Shown: positions 1 to 12,426, counted from the stretch's first letter. The stretch is 64,000 bases of DNA from Tulasnella sp. 424 (GCA_019633425.1 WSUB01000006.1:1-64000), one strand, 5' to 3'. Made by a program: numbers and translations. The notes: a model not told the origin generated them from the sequence alone.

Positions 1-539
1 AGCTTGGGCCTGCAACGCATTCTTGAACGGATGGCTTGCAAACCTCCGCATTAGCGGGCGTCTCCGTGTCGCACTCCCGTTCCAATTCGGCCCAAATGCT
101 TGCAGAGTCGGAGATTGGTGAAAGCGCACGTAACGATGAAGTCAAGGAAAATGGGCTCGGCGGGTCGGCCAGCCAGTCGGAGCTTGCATCTGAATCTTCA
201 TCTTGGTCATGGGGGTGGAAGCTGGGCAGTGTCAAGCCTGATACACGTTGTCGCTGTGGACTTTTGAGTCAGTGAAAAACGGGTGAACCCATTTTTGGAT
301 GGCAACATACGGGTATCCCGGGGGAGGTATGAAATCGGGACCCGGGCATTGCAGGGTAATCCAGGGAGATGGACGGCGACAAGGGTGCTGCGGGCGTTGA
401 TGGCATGGAAGACAAGGGGAGATGAAGAACGGATGCTGCAAACTGTGTTCGAGGGCGATTTCGAGGGCGATTTATATGTCATCGGAGCTTGAGTCAAGCC
501 AGAGTGTTAAGGGAAGTGGACGTAAAGATCAACACCTTC
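1..539. other. left flank, probably inside a DNA transposon; no supported gene
   Basis: Only short open frames occur here and none has a convincing start, so I call no gene. Around 300-350 there are several CCCGGG/GGGACCCGGG-like motifs. Similar ACCCGGG/CCCGGGT motifs recur at 5525-5610, just right of the transposase gene. Shared motifs near both sides of a transposase are what subterminal repeats of a CACTA-type element would look like. The actual left terminus was not found. Confidence 0.3.
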
Positions 540-1740
540 ATGACCTCAATCCCACGTCGATGGGGCAATTGTTCGCCTTTGGACTTCGCATCTCTCCCCA
601 CATTCCCGCCCTCCAATCCTTTAAGTTGTCGACCTCCATGTCCCCTCTATTCTCCAGCATCGTCTCAAATGGTGATCAAGTCCTACCCTCTGGGTGACGG
701 TGCTCCAGCCCCCGTTTCACTTCCCTTTGGTTGAGTCCACCCATCCCTCAGCGATTCCAATTCTGACTAATGCCATATCCCTGTAGCGCCGCCATCCCAA
801 GCTGCAGCAACGCGTTCCGCTCCTACATCGCAACACCGGACACAGCATATCCGTGCCCTTTCGTTCTCGTTGGCTGCACCTCCTGCAGGACCTTGTGTGA
901 TGTGCGGTCGAGCCCAAGCAGAGGCGGCAATTACCCTGCTTGATGGTAACTTGGCTTGTGCTCGTCATTTGGCATACTTCTGCCCGCTCCTGCATCCTGC
1001 ACCCGAGACCATAACTGAAAATGCTTCTGGACTTCAGCTTCGGACGGAGGACTCGGATGACGAGCTTGAGTATGTTGATAGTATTGTGCCTGTGACCCCT
1101 ATCACGCAGCCAACGCCCTTCAATGAAGAACCTCGAATGCCATCAACCCCGGAGAAGCCTTCAGTGCAGACCCACACTGCAGGTCAGTACAAACGTTAGC
1201 TCTGTGACCTGCAGACGTCAAACTCAAACCTTCATTTGTAGTTACACGACGCATTGCCAGCCTCACGATCGACGCCAGTAGCTGGCAACGTCCTTCCCGC
1301 CAGACGGTTCCACCTCCAAGTCCCCCACCCAAGGCTCCAATCGCAGGGAAAGGCAAGGTCTTTACTGCCTATATCACACTTGCTAAGCACTAACAACTCT
1401 CGTTATGATCTCAGGAGAGCCACTTTCGTCCCCTCCGACTCGGACCCAACTTCCAATTCCCGCTGAAGCTCCCGGAGGCAAATTGACAGGCAATTTCTCC
1501 ATTGCTGGTTCATCGAGGCAACGTCAGCCTCTTCCTACTCTAGCCCGTCAGTCCTCTGGCTCTTCCGACACGAGCTACGGATCATGGACCCCTGCAGAAG
1601 CTGCAGAAGCGCGCCGTATCGCAGCTAAGTTTGAGGAGAGGAGTTTTGGGAAGGAAGTGGCAAAGCGTAGTACCTCGACCCTCTACTCATCCGCTAGATC
1701 CGATCGTGACGTTCATATGAAGGGGTCTAGTGAATATTAG
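540..1740 (+). CDS. Unknown 340-aa protein with Cys/His cluster (4 exons)
   Basis: I do not recognise this gene. Proposed exons are 540-729, 787-1182, 1242-1352 and 1415-1740; all phases fit and give 341 codons including the stop. The first ATG in frame (540) was taken as start; 670 is a possible later start. The N-terminal part is rich in Pro, Ser and Ala. The middle holds a possible metal-binding cluster (CVMC, then CARHLAYFC about 24 residues on), followed by an acidic stretch (DSDDELE). The C-terminal part is Ser/Thr/Pro-rich with a charged helix-like segment (EAAEARRIAAKFEERSF). The third intron works only with a GC donor at 1353 and has a good CTAAC branch site. The gene lies 400 bp upstream of the transposase on the same strand and may be a second gene of that element, or a host gene beside it. 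Confidence 0.55.
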
Positions 1741-2147
1741 AAGTCTTCACCGATGTCCTACCTTAGTAGTGTCCTGTCCTCCATCTCCCGCATTAGTTCC
1801 CGTTCTCATTTGTCGCTCTTTTCTGTCACTCGTTTGATTGATATATGCGTCTTGCCTGATACAACCTCCTAGACCAGAATATGGTTCAAGTGTGGAGACT
1901 TGAGTTCGATATTTCAGGCGTCTAGTCCAGCTTTAAAGTTCACACGTTCACACATTGCAACTCAACTTGTCCTCCACCCACCACCTGTTTCCAACTCGAC
2001 GTGCCCTCCACCCATTCCTGACTCGATGTGCCCATCACCCACGACCCACCATCCTTTCGCCTATAAATCGCTATCTCTTCACTGATGACTCTACTCAACA
2101 CCAACACCTTGATCCACATTTCCTCGACTCTTACTTGAATCGGATGA
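1741..2147. promoter_or_regulatory. Intergenic region and probable promoter of the transposase gene
   Basis: No gene is seen. The stretch 1950-2060 has imperfect C/A-rich repeats (CCACCCA, CCCATCACCCACGACCCACC). A possible TATA-like CTATAAATC lies at about 2061-2069, roughly 80 bp before the transposase start codon. Confidence 0.4.
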
Positions 2148-5100
2148 ATGCCTCCGAGAGGCACTGATCGCGACTTGTACTATTGTGCGCATTGCGGGAC
2201 GGACGTCGGGCGCACAACCCTCTGGCGCCATCAGCAAGAAGTCCTCCAATTACGACAAGCACTACAAGATGAAGCATTCAATGCTAGCGTTGATCTGCAG
2301 GCCGATTTTCACCATGACCAACCCTCCAACTCCCCCGACAACGTCTCAATCACCATGTCTGAGGCCGCACTCTCATCTTTACATCTCAGCGAGATTGGTA
2401 TCAACGACAATCACCCTTCTCCTCCCCCTCCTGTTCCGGCAGCTTCTCTCCCCCAACCTGATCCGCATCCCACAGCTGTCGACGATACCCCCGGTTCCCC
2501 GCCTGATATCAACATGATGGATGTTGAAGCGCCGACTCTGACTGCCAAGGAGATCGACGAGGATATTCTCAACATCCGTACCGCTCATCGGCCACCCACC
2601 CTGGAGGAGATCTATCGGTACGCTCGTTATGGTGTTGCTGTGGACGGCGAGGAGGACGATGGTCGTGTCAACCCTGATGACGACCTACTTTCCCAACCAT
2701 CCTCAAGATCATCTGCAAGTGATGACGAGTTCGACATCCCTCCTGGTTTGGACTTGGACGATGAAGCGGAGATACTTGCCGCAAATGCACGTGAGTCCAA
2801 GATTGTTCTCGACCATGTTTAATTTTGACTAATCACCCTCCATTCATCAGGAAATGAGCACGGCATGCCGGAGGACTCAGAAGACTGGATGCTTTTCAAG
2901 ATGTACAAGTTACAGATGGAGGTGAACCTTGGTCACAACGCCTACCAGAAATTTCGTTGCGCATTTCCGCACTTGAACCTTCCGTCGCTTCAAGTTTTGC
3001 GCCGAAAGATGGCCGACCTCACTGGTATAGCACCTATCACCTACCATTGCTGCTGCAACTCTTGCATATGCTATGTTGGAGCATACGCAAATGCCGAGAG
3101 CTGTCATCACTGTTCTGCTCCTCGCTTCAAACCCAACGGCAAACCCACCAAGTTATTCCACTATCTGCCCATCCTGCCTCAGATCAAGGCTCTCTATGCG
3201 GGCGCTATCTCCGCGACCCAGATGCGATACCGGTCCAAACACCATGACAACTGCCTGGAAGATGACGAGGGTCAAGAATACATCTCCGACATCTATGACG
3301 GCAACCCATACAAAACACTCCGGGACTCGTTTGTCACTGTCAACGGCCGCACCTTCCCATACAAGTACTTCCAAGACCCCCGAGATGTGTACCTAACGGG
3401 AATGACCGACGGTTTCCAGCTCTTCAAAAAGGGAAAGCACACCGCCTGGCCACTTCTCTTCGTCAACAACAACCTCTCACCTGCCCAACGGTACAAAACC
3501 TGGAACGTCATCTGTGCTGGTCTCATCCCTGGACCACGGAAACCAAAGGAGCATGACAGCTTTATGTACGTTGTCGCCGAAGATCTTGCCAAAGCAGTGA
3601 TTGGTACTCGCGCGTACGATGCAGTTGATCAATGCATGTTCACACTACGGGTCTACTGTCCGCTCAAGTGCGGCAACATGCCAGCAGTGGCGTCCGCCTA
3701 CAGTGGCGGTAAGCACCCTGGTGCTGAACATCCTTGCCGTGTTTGTCCGATAGAGGGGATCCGAATCATCGACAGCAACAACCAGAGCTACTACCTCCCG
3801 ATCACACGTCCTCCCGAATATCCTCCTCTCGCTTACACCCTCGAAACCCTCCCTAATCGCTCTCACACTCAGTACCTTGCGCAAGCTAAGGAGGTCGACC
3901 AAGCACGAACCCTCACGGAGCGCCGACGACTCGCCCAGCTCTATGGGATCAACCACACCCCGATCAGTAGTCGCATCCCTGGCATCACCTTTCCATGGTC
4001 ATTCCCATTCGATTTCATGCACCTCCTCGAGAATATGTTCAAAAACTATATCAGTCTTTTTGCCGGCGACTTCAAGCGCCTGGGTGATGGGTCCGAGCCC
4101 TTCAGCATCGCCCCTCATATCTGGGCAGAGATCGGCACAGCAACAGCCAAAGCGAACGCGACCATCCCGTCCAGCTTTGGGCGCAGCATTCCAAACATCG
4201 CCGAAGAACGCGCATACATGACTGCTGAAAGCCACCTTGTTTGGGGAACCATGTACGCTCCGATTCTGCTTCGAGGCCGTTTCATGCACAATCGATACTA
4301 TCTCCACTGGCGCAAGTTCATATCTATTGTGGAGCGTTGTATCGGATTCAGCTCTAATGCTGCTGAGCGTCTTCAGCTCCGCCACGATATCCGTGAGTGG
4401 TATACAGAGTACGAGCGGTATGTATTTTTCTCGCAATTATGGCGTTGCTAGATGTTCTGGTTCAGAATGCTGATGTGATTGCCAAAATTAGGATCTTCTA
4501 CCAGTACAAGACCGAGCGATTGCCGACTTGCGTCCAAACCGTTCATGCCTGGCTCCACCTTGTCGATATCATGGAGCAATCCGGACCCCTCTGGTCCTAT
4601 TGGTGCTGGGTCATGGAGCGGTTCTGCGGCAAGCTCGTTCGTGCCGTGAGTTCGCGCAAGTACCCCTATTCTTCACTCAACCGCCGGATCCTCGAACTAC
4701 AAACTTTGCACGCCATTCGCCATGCCTACAATCTTGGTGACCGAATACCTCCCTCCTCGACGATGTTCGTTTCTGAGCCGCCAGAGACCTATCACGATGC
4801 GGATCGATATGATGAGCTTACGCTCCTACACCCTAAACGCACCCTTTCCTTCGCCCGTGATGATCTCAATGACCTTCGGCGACGAATCGCCGTTCACCTT
4901 GCCACCACTCACAGCGTTTCAGTTGCAGTCGCCATGACAGCCGTCCCTGCAACCGTAGTCCAGTGGGGCAGAGCAAGGATCAAGGATGCTGACGTCGTCC
5001 ACTCACATATTGGCTACCCTAGGCAAAAGGAGAACCGAAGGAATGCGACCTTCATACAATACGAGCAACAGGTGGACCGGAATGCTCGTTGGCGAAGGCG

Positions 5101-5404
5101 GGAGGTTGACATGGAGACTCAAACTTTCTTCGGCCGGCTGGATAGGATTATTGTCTGCGAGGTTCTTCCTAATCAGGCAATGGGGATTCTGGAGCCGGAG
5201 CCATTGGTCTTGTTGGACGTGAAACTCTGCAACACAGAACGAGATCCCTTTGGGTTCTACGAGTATTCGACATTCCGGTACTCAGAGATTATTGATGGCA
5301 CTTGCCTCCGGGCACTGGTTGGAAGGATCTTGGATCGTGATAAATGGGTTTTTGTGAGGAGACAAGGTGCAATGGAGAATGCCGAATTTGTCGATGAAGA
5401 ATAG
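2148..5404 (+). mobile_element. CACTA/EnSpm-type (Tnp2 family) transposase, 1040 aa, 3 exons
   Basis: Exons 2148-2790, 2851-4417 and 4492-5404 join in frame (1041 codons with stop); introns of 60 and 74 bp have GT-AG ends. The product should cut and move its own DNA element in the nucleus. An N-terminal Cys/His motif (CAHCGTDVGRTTLWRH, near residues 14-30) looks like a DNA-binding zinc finger. An acidic, Pro-rich linker follows, with the intron at about residue 215. A second Cys-rich cluster (HCCCNSCICYVG) starts near residue 280. The Tnp2 hallmark GLIPGPRKPK is at about residues 438-447, followed by the DLAKAV segment, the CPLKCGNMPAVASAYSG block and a CRVCP motif. A block reading FPFDFMHLLENMFKNYI follows near residues 595-610. 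Transposase_21/tnp2 proteins share this order. No stop or frameshift is seen, so the gene could be active. Family call from motifs; exact catalytic residues not assigned. Confidence 0.85.
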
Positions 5405-5684
5405 AGCTTCCGATTCCTTCCCCTTTTCTCATATGCCGACTACCCATTTTGTTTACCCCCCTTTTTCTGTAATTCGGTCACTTGAGCTCGGGTATTTAAA
5501 ATATCGTGTATCTTCCCAGACCCTGATGAGTCTGAACTCCGGGTTTGCCGGACCCGTAGTTCTTCGAAATTGCCGAGCGCGTTCATAAGAGAAAACACAA
5601 CCCCGGGTCTCTCTAGGGAGGCTGGTAGTCCGCGCGTTTAATCCGTCCACCCGTACCTTCCTCCGGCGCGGGGCCTTCACAGTG
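5405..5684. mobile_element. Putative right subterminal region and end of the CACTA-type element
   Basis: After the transposase stop there is no gene. The region holds several CCGGGT/ACCCGG motifs (5525-5610) like those near 300-350. The last bases before homology to the tandem array begins read GCGGGGCCTTCACAGTG. The inverse of this end begins CACTGTGAAGG, which fits the 5'-CACTA/CACTG terminus of such elements. From 5686 on the sequence matches the start of units C and D, so the element seems to sit against, or to have cut into, unit A. Confidence 0.45.
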
Positions 5685-5925
5685 TTGACAGCGTGTTGAT
5701 AGGTAAGACCCTTACGCCCCCGGGAACGCGTCACGCAAGACATACAGTTATTCAGCAATCCTAAGCTTCTGGTCATTATATCTATACACTAAAGCTACTG
5801 TCAAGTGGAGTGGATTGGAAACGGACAGTTGTCAAGCCAGCCCTTTCCTTACCCACAACAAGATAGATTGTTTGTTTAGGGACCATTCGATCTTGGCCCG
5901 CGCTCGACCTTTCACGTTAGAAACG

Positions 5926-7964
5926 ATGAAACTTGTACCGGAAGCCCCGGTTATTCCGAGCGTGTTAAAAACCGACAGTCACTTCGTCATAGGAGTATGA
6001 GGCAGCAAGGTACCAAAGGAGTCCGGTCGCTTTTTTGTGGTTCAACAATCCTTCCGAATATCCCAACACAGTCTCACCATGCGACCATCCAGCACCACTA
6101 ATTATGCAGATCGCCCATTGGTTGCTAATGTACCTTCCAGACCACGCAGCTCCCGGAAATCGCACTCCCACCGAGCGCCATGATGACCCCATCAAAACAA
6201 CTCCCCACCGTCGGTCCGGATCCCGTCAACGAGTCGGCCACCTCTTCTACTTCACGCTCCCGAACCGCTACTCATGCTACTGCCGCCTATGAGATCGCCG
6301 GCTACGAAACCCCGATGGCCAGTCGTACTCCTCCCCTCGGTCCATCAGGCCTTCCCTCGGTGCTGCAGTTCGAAGGACCCTCGATATCACTGGCCGCTCA
6401 ATTTGGTAGTCAACTCCCAAAACGAGCTCGTCCCTTTCACGCACACTTTCCTCACTCCGTCGTTGGGGCCAGGCGACGGGGACCAGAGCACGATCACGTG
6501 TGCTTCCAAGTACAGAAATCAAGATCACGCTAGACCTCGGATACCCGGCGACTTTGGATTTGAAAATCTTCAATCAATTCGATGATAGCAGGCCGATCTT
6601 CAGCCGGTTCCGTGATACTGCTGGTGCGTGAGTGTCTTTGCTCGTCGGAATCCCTCAAAGCTGACATTTCTTTGTCACCAGTCCCGAATTCCGCATTCCA
6701 TGGCGCTTCCTCAGAGTCCTAACGGGCCCTCACGTGCAACCCTCGATCATGATCTCCCTCCTCGTTACCACCGCACCTCCCGCACCCAAACAAGCTCCTT
6801 CGACTACATCCCTCCGGTCGTCTCCGAAACCACCTCTCCAGCTGCCATCGAGGCCCTCGCGCATAACCAGGAGGACACGACGTCGTCTTCTGCTTCCCAG
6901 ACCGCAAGCACCTCTACGCCGACCGATACGTCCTTCAAAGCGCCTCTCCGTTTCTCCGGAACCTGTTTGAGCTGCGAAACCGGGAGAGCGGGATCGTACC
7001 CGGAGTAGGCGTCGGTATCGGTGCTGGGATTGGACAGGGCAAGAGCGTGTTGGCGGACGATTCGGACGTGGAGATGACCCCGACGAAGGATAACGATGAG
7101 AATGCTCCACGAGGACGGAGTGGGAGCAGTGACTCGAGCCGGTCGAGGAGGACGAGCGAGCGAGCGGGATATTACGACGCTTGCTGGATCCACGGTCATT
7201 ACGCCTATGACCTCTGTCCATGGCGACGGTGTGCCGGACAATATTCCGCTTCCGTTGGACACGAAGGGCTTCATGTTCCAGGTGAGCAGACGTATTCCAC
7301 ACCGCATTGCGGTACTTGACTGACCAATCTGCTCCGACGATCCAGCGCACCACCTTCCCATCATTGGACGACAACATCTTCGTCATGAACATCGTTCCAA
7401 GTCCCCGATCAATCCGGCCTATGGTCCCCCGGCCAGCCAAGTACCCTGGAACAGCGAAGACTCGAAGCGAGAAACACGCTTGTCGGGGAGTACATGAGGA
7501 AGTATCCGAATCGACCCGTACCGGTATCGCCCAAGTCAACTTATCAGGTGGCGAGAAAGTACGAGGTTCCTTCACTGGAGGTGGGTTTTGTTGACAGGTC
7601 CTAGATCATTCGACCGTCCGCTAACTGAGTTCCGTCGATACAGGCACAAGCCCTTTCTCGTATCAGCACAGCTATCTTCAACCCTCTCGTCGCAACCGCT
7701 GAACTCTTCAGCGCTTTCACTCGCGTCCACGAGTCAATCAAACAATCCCAAATCCAGGTCGTCATCGACAACTGGAACGAAGTCGTCAAGACCGAAGACT
7801 GGGCCATCGCAAAGGAGAAGGGTAAAGCTCAACCGTACGTGCCTCCTCTACTGCTCTACCCTTTGGCCTGGATTACTAATGATAATTCGTCCTCAAATAG
7901 GGATCAATACTTCGCTGGCGTGCTTTGCGAAATCTTGGAAGTTCTTCTTCCTCGTTCGGCCTGA
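5926..7964 (+). pseudogene. BTB/POZ-type gene copy A, broken
   Basis: The ancestral protein can be followed across the seven copies. It had a Pro/Ser/Thr-rich N-terminus, a predicted beta-rich region (around WPLNLVVNSKNELVPF), a BTB/POZ domain (HDVVFCFPDRKHLYADRYVL, then SPFFRNLFE), a Gly/Val linker, the rest of the BTB fold (NETSFNTFRAFLYYLYTG) and a helical C-terminal part ending near EILEALPPRSA. BTB proteins usually act as dimerising adaptors, often for cullin-3 ubiquitin ligases. Copy A keeps the ATG at 5926 but is frameshifted early, loses about 14 nt near 6862 just before the BTB core, and lacks the NETSFNTF segment (deletion at about 7392). Splice sites are still visible, for example the intron with acceptor near 7644. 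It is a pseudogene. Confidence 0.65.
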
Positions 7965-9620
7965 GGTCCATGAACAACGTGTTAAAAAAACCGACATTGA
8001 AGTGTGTGTGTGTGTACTATTTCTTTGTTTATCAGTCCCTCCCCACTTTGTAGGTACAGTATGTCGGCTGGTTCGAGTACGTACGTTGCTGTACCTACCA
8101 GTTCGCAGTCTCTATGTTATCTTATGTTTTTGTTCGCAATTTGACAACCCCATCGGCGCCGAGAGTAGGCATTCGGCCAAAACGCATAGCAGGGGTTATT
8201 ATTAGATCGTTGTCTTCCTTGGCGCCCGGCTGGGGATGCTTCCCGAAGCCCCGCGTCCACGCCCATGTTAGGTTAACGGTACCCATCGAAAACTTGTGCA
8301 TTGTCCAGTTCTAGTCCTTTCCGATGAGCGATCTCGGCGTGATATGCCATTACGTACGCCGGATGTTGTAAACCAGAACATGGCGCTTATCTGCCTTCCA
8401 TGCAGCTCCTTCACAGAATTATTTCATTGTGCCCAAATTTGGGTTTGTTGATTGAAGCTTCTTGGTTCCTCGGAGTCCCGGGATTTGGTGGCGTCAAACT
8501 TTTGCGAGCGCTATTTCCAACAGAACTGCTGACGCTGTCAGGAAAGTTCTCCGTCCGGATTCGAATTCGGCGCTTCGCCGGCCCAGCATACGTCAAAAAA
8601 ATACCCGAGTCTGATCTCCGTAATTCCCAGATTGCCACTGGCAGCGTCTTATATGCTTTAGCGGCGACGAGACCGGCCGTCGGCCCCTACAACAAGGACA
8701 AGGTGGCGTCTTGATTGAGGGCGGGCGACATTATAATTCGGGACGTCTGATTCCGAAATTTAAACGCGCCCAAATCGCACCCCAAAATACGTGCACAGTG
8801 TTCCGAGTACAGAACCGCACCTAAGTATCGTCTTCTTCCGGTCATGTTCTCTCTAGTTGAATATATGCCAAAGTAACTCTAAGTTGGTGCGAATTAGACG
8901 AAACAGGTAGGGCACCGGGACAAATCTTACTGGGATGGATTGGTTTGATTGGGAATTTGAGAATGGGAACCATCGCATCCTTGCCTCCCGATTCATCTGC
9001 CATTGACGAGCCAGACCACGAGCCCCGCATGGAAAACGCCGGGTAGTTTTTTTTTGTACAGAATAGTGACCGTCCGGTCATCCTAGTTTGTGGAAACAGG
9101 TGCAGAGACCTAAGACGTTTTGATTTACCTCGAAATTCGCTAATCCCGAGGGCGTATTGGAAGGATCTGATGGTACTTCATAGCCAATCCTTCTTCGCTA
9201 CTAGTGGGGGACGTCGAGCAAAACTCAAGCCCAGATACTGTACAACACTCGTCGTCCTCGCCGCTCCCTCGGGACAGGCGCCCAAGATGCAGGACCGGCA
9301 GCTGAAGAACCTCCGTATAATCACACACTCCTGCGATATTAGCTCATGTATAAAACCGGCCTTTCGAGCAAGTATATTGATCACGCCACTTATGCAGGGC
9401 GATAGAATCGGGAGATACAAGCGCCGCGCCTCGAAGAACCACTCCCCAATTTGCTGAAGATAACACGCTCATCGATCAAGGTCAGTCTATATCCAGCAAA
9501 TGGAAGATTCGCTCTTTTTCTATCTTTTTTTTTCTATCTATTTTTCTGCTTCGCGAACCGTGGATCCGCATGGTATACTGTATATTTAACTCTCGGCGTG
9601 CCCAGGCCACTGTGTACCAG
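7965..9620. other. Spacer of unit A: BTB 3' region and conserved non-coding blocks
   Basis: The stretch starts with the former BTB 3' untranslated region (a GT-repeat near 8002 and the conserved block AGTATGTCGGCTGGTTCGAG near 8058). It then holds blocks shared with units D, E, F and G but broken by stops in all frames. The block at 9340-9480 (type i upstream block) precedes the promoter in units A, D, E and F. No intact gene is seen. Confidence 0.5.
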
Positions 9621-9627
9621 TTAACGC

Positions 9628-9635
9628 TATATAAA
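9628..9635 (+). promoter_or_regulatory. TATA box of TMX1
   Basis: CTATATAA lies about 115 bp upstream of the TMX1 start codon. The same distance and a similar downstream block (GCCTCACACC) are kept in the other units, which supports it as the core promoter. Confidence 0.65.
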
Positions 9636-9745
9636 CGGCCTCACACCACCTCGTCTCTCTAAACCCCCAGAGCTAGGTACGACCTTGCGACCGTTGCGAC
9701 CTCCAAACTATTCACAAACTTGCTCTCAGAGCTGCCACCCCCGCA

Positions 9746-12426
9746 ATGGATTCCTCAACGGAGAATAAGGAGAATAAGATTTTCCGCTACTTGAGAGAGC
9801 TACCAGGAAAGCTGAGAGAGCTGCCAGGAAAGTGGACTATCAAGATGCGAGGGGAATTCGCGGATGACGAAGAGAGACGGTGGGTTGTCCCGCAGCGGGT
9901 CAGGGCCCATCGATCTAATGTGCAACTTTGAACGGATAGGCGCTACAGGGAAACACTAAGAAGAAGGCGCACCCGTGTCATTTGCTTCAAGCTTTTGGCC
10001 AACGCGCTATATCTCTTCGCTTGGTCATTTGTGACTTTAAGGGAATCGACGTCCACCCTTGAAGGTTGGTTTCCCCCGTTAGGTGAGTAGAGTTACACTA
10101 ATCGTTTATGGACATCTGACAAATACTTGGGCTCATAGGTGGTAGCTTTTGGGTTGGTTTCTCTGTATATGCGGGGATCTCCGGTTGTCTCCCACTCTTG
10201 TAGGCCATACGCTGCGAACCGATACCCCAGGCCCAACTGACCATTGCTCTCGGTCCTATCTAGCTGCTTCTTTGGCCTTCTTAGAGAGGGAACTCCCATT
10301 TCTCAAGTTTGGTTTGAAGTGATTTGGTTGTTCTGGGTGATGGGATTTGACGGCTGTAAGTCGGTGATTACTGCTGGCTTTAACAGAACTAACCGACCTT
10401 GTGAGCGTAGTTCTCATCTGCCGGCAGGTAATAAAGCTACCACCAACAGAATTGTCGCAGGGTAGGTTCGACGATCCTGATGTGACCGCCACCGCAGTCT
10501 TGTACGGTTTAACAGCGGCCGGGCTGGCCATTGACCTCCTCCTGTCGCTCCTCTGGTCCGGATTTTTATGCGCAACCGCTAAACTCAATGAAAGCAAGTA
10601 TCCGTGGATATGGGTTTCCCATGCTCAAAACTTCCCATGGCTCTCAGACAACAGAACCACTAGCGATATTCCTCGGCCCCACTGGCACCAGCTCATTCTC
10701 GGGGCTGCGAGCGAGCCACCACCTACCAAATCCATCCCAGAAGGCATCACATATTGGATTACGAATTCAACAATGTTTCGACGAATTGGAACAGAGCCCC
10801 TCTCCCACAGCCTACTCAGAGGAGGGCTGGCTGTGATCCTTTGGGTCATACTTCTTGCTTACGGTATTCTCAACTGCGCGATCTACCCCATACGTCAATT
10901 CAATCTCCCACAGGGCCTTCCCAGAAGGTACCTAGCACAGGATAGTCGGCCTCCGAGCACGTTTGGATCTATCTTTGGTTTTATCGTACGTGTAAACGGT
11001 CGCCGCAGACGATGCGAAGCTAACGAGCCCCCTCACTTTGTTGTTCAGCTCCTAGATGTCACGCAGCTCCCCCCATCTTCCGACGAAGGATATCTGGAAA
11101 TGTGCAATCCTATACTGAGTGGTATCCGGGCTAACGTGACATACCCATCGACGGGCCAAGGTGAAGTTGGTTCGATGGTTTGCCTCCTAGCAACTGCTCA
11201 CTTCAAAGGATCCGAGTTAGTGACTCATTGTCGTTCGGAATGCGTTCTTCAACCGACGGGGAATTTGACTCTGGACCCCTGGCAGATTGAAGCAATGTGG
11301 AATTGTAGTTCTATTTGGGGTAGGTCATTACCGCATTTACAGGCAAAGTCTCTGGACGACTAACAGCCCACACGTGTTAGAGAATTCCGGGTTTCAAGCT
11401 TCACAACATGTACCAGATATCAGACCTTATGTCTCCGTCGTTTGGAATTCCTCCGCTTATCCGGCAAGACCGGTCTTGATCGCTGGAGTTTCAACAATCA
11501 TTATCGATGAGACCACATATGGACCTGAATTCGACTTTATAATGGGGGACGGCAACTCCCCAGAACCCGGCCTTACGTTTAACTTTACGGCAGGGCAAAC
11601 GATACGAGCCGACGTCGGTCGGCGAAGGATTTATGCGAATCGGGCCACGTTTCTCGATCTGATCGGTATTGCTCGGGTTCGTTCTCGTGATTATATCAGA
11701 TTTCGGTACTGATACTCAACTTAATAGCCTCCGCAAGTCTTTGTTACATATCCCATTCGTAAGCGTTGGGCCTAGGGTCGTCTACTACTATGCCAATCTT
11801 CGCATCCTAACCCCTGGTTTCTAGTTTCAGCTGTCCAAGTGGCTCCTTCTACAACTCCCGAGCTTACGACGTTGATCTTTTATCCTGGGTTTGGGGCTTA
11901 CAATGATGAATTATATGAGGAATACTTGGACTACACTGTCGTTTCGGGATTGTCAGCGACTGGTAGGTGATCATGGAGACACGTTCAGGGACTCCACCTA
12001 AAGCTCTGACCTTTGAAACACAGGTGGTCTCTACACTGCTTTTGATGTCATATATATTCTGATTTTTGGCCGGTCTCTCTTGGCCGCACTGTTCGGTAAG
12101 CTATCGGATCTCTTGGAGGAACACAGCTGACCGTCGGTATGTTGAAAGGGGGCAAACCAATAGCGCCCTTTGGAGCATTGGCGTCCATTTTACAAAGAGA
12201 ATCGTTCCGCAAAGGGTTGCTGAATCAATATCCCGGTATTGTTGGCGATGATCCGAAGAAGCAGGCCGAGGCAACATGTAAATTCCTTCATGATTTCATT
12301 TTGGAACTCAAGATTCTTGACCCCCCCAAGAAACCCAGCAAAGATTCCGACCAAACAAAGGCCAGTTCGAGCGTTAGTGATGTTGAGAACGATGTTGAAT
12401 TAGCTGAGATAACGACGGTATGCTAA
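9746..12426 (+). CDS. TMX1: six-pass membrane protein with large outer domain, 696 aa, 11 exons, intact
   Basis: Unknown family. Exons are 9746-9879, 9940-10082, 10139-10199, 10264-10355, 10411-10985, 11049-11319, 11381-11676, 11728-11758, 11825-11962, 12024-12095 and 12149-12426; they join without a stop to 697 codons. The N-terminus is basic (RRRRTR before the first membrane segment), which places it inside the cell. Hydrophobic segments: CFKLLANALYLFAWSF; the PLLFCFFGLL region; FEVIWLFWVMGFDG; VLYGLTAAGLAIDLLLSLLW; GGLAVILWVILLAYGILN; and, after the outer domain, DVIYILIFGRSLLAALFG. With the N-terminus inside, the roughly 320-residue stretch between segments 5 and 6 faces outward, and it carries sequons (NVT, NLT, NSS, NFT) and Cys residues. 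The C-terminal tail (starting KPIAPFGALASI) is cytosolic and acidic/Ser-rich. Exon phases match all other copies. Role unknown; a receptor or transporter-like surface protein is conceivable. Confidence 0.75.

Noticed and set aside
6730..7575. 281-codon minus-strand frame over the BTB copy
   Set aside because: It is the shadow of GC-rich BTB coding sequence on the other strand, with biased Arg/Ser content, and is not kept in the other units.
10401..11363. Single long open frame of 320 codons in TMX1 taken as a complete gene
   Set aside because: It begins inside an intron and runs through a stop-free 63-nt intron and into the next one. Comparison of seven copies shows it is exons 5 and 6 of an 11-exon gene.
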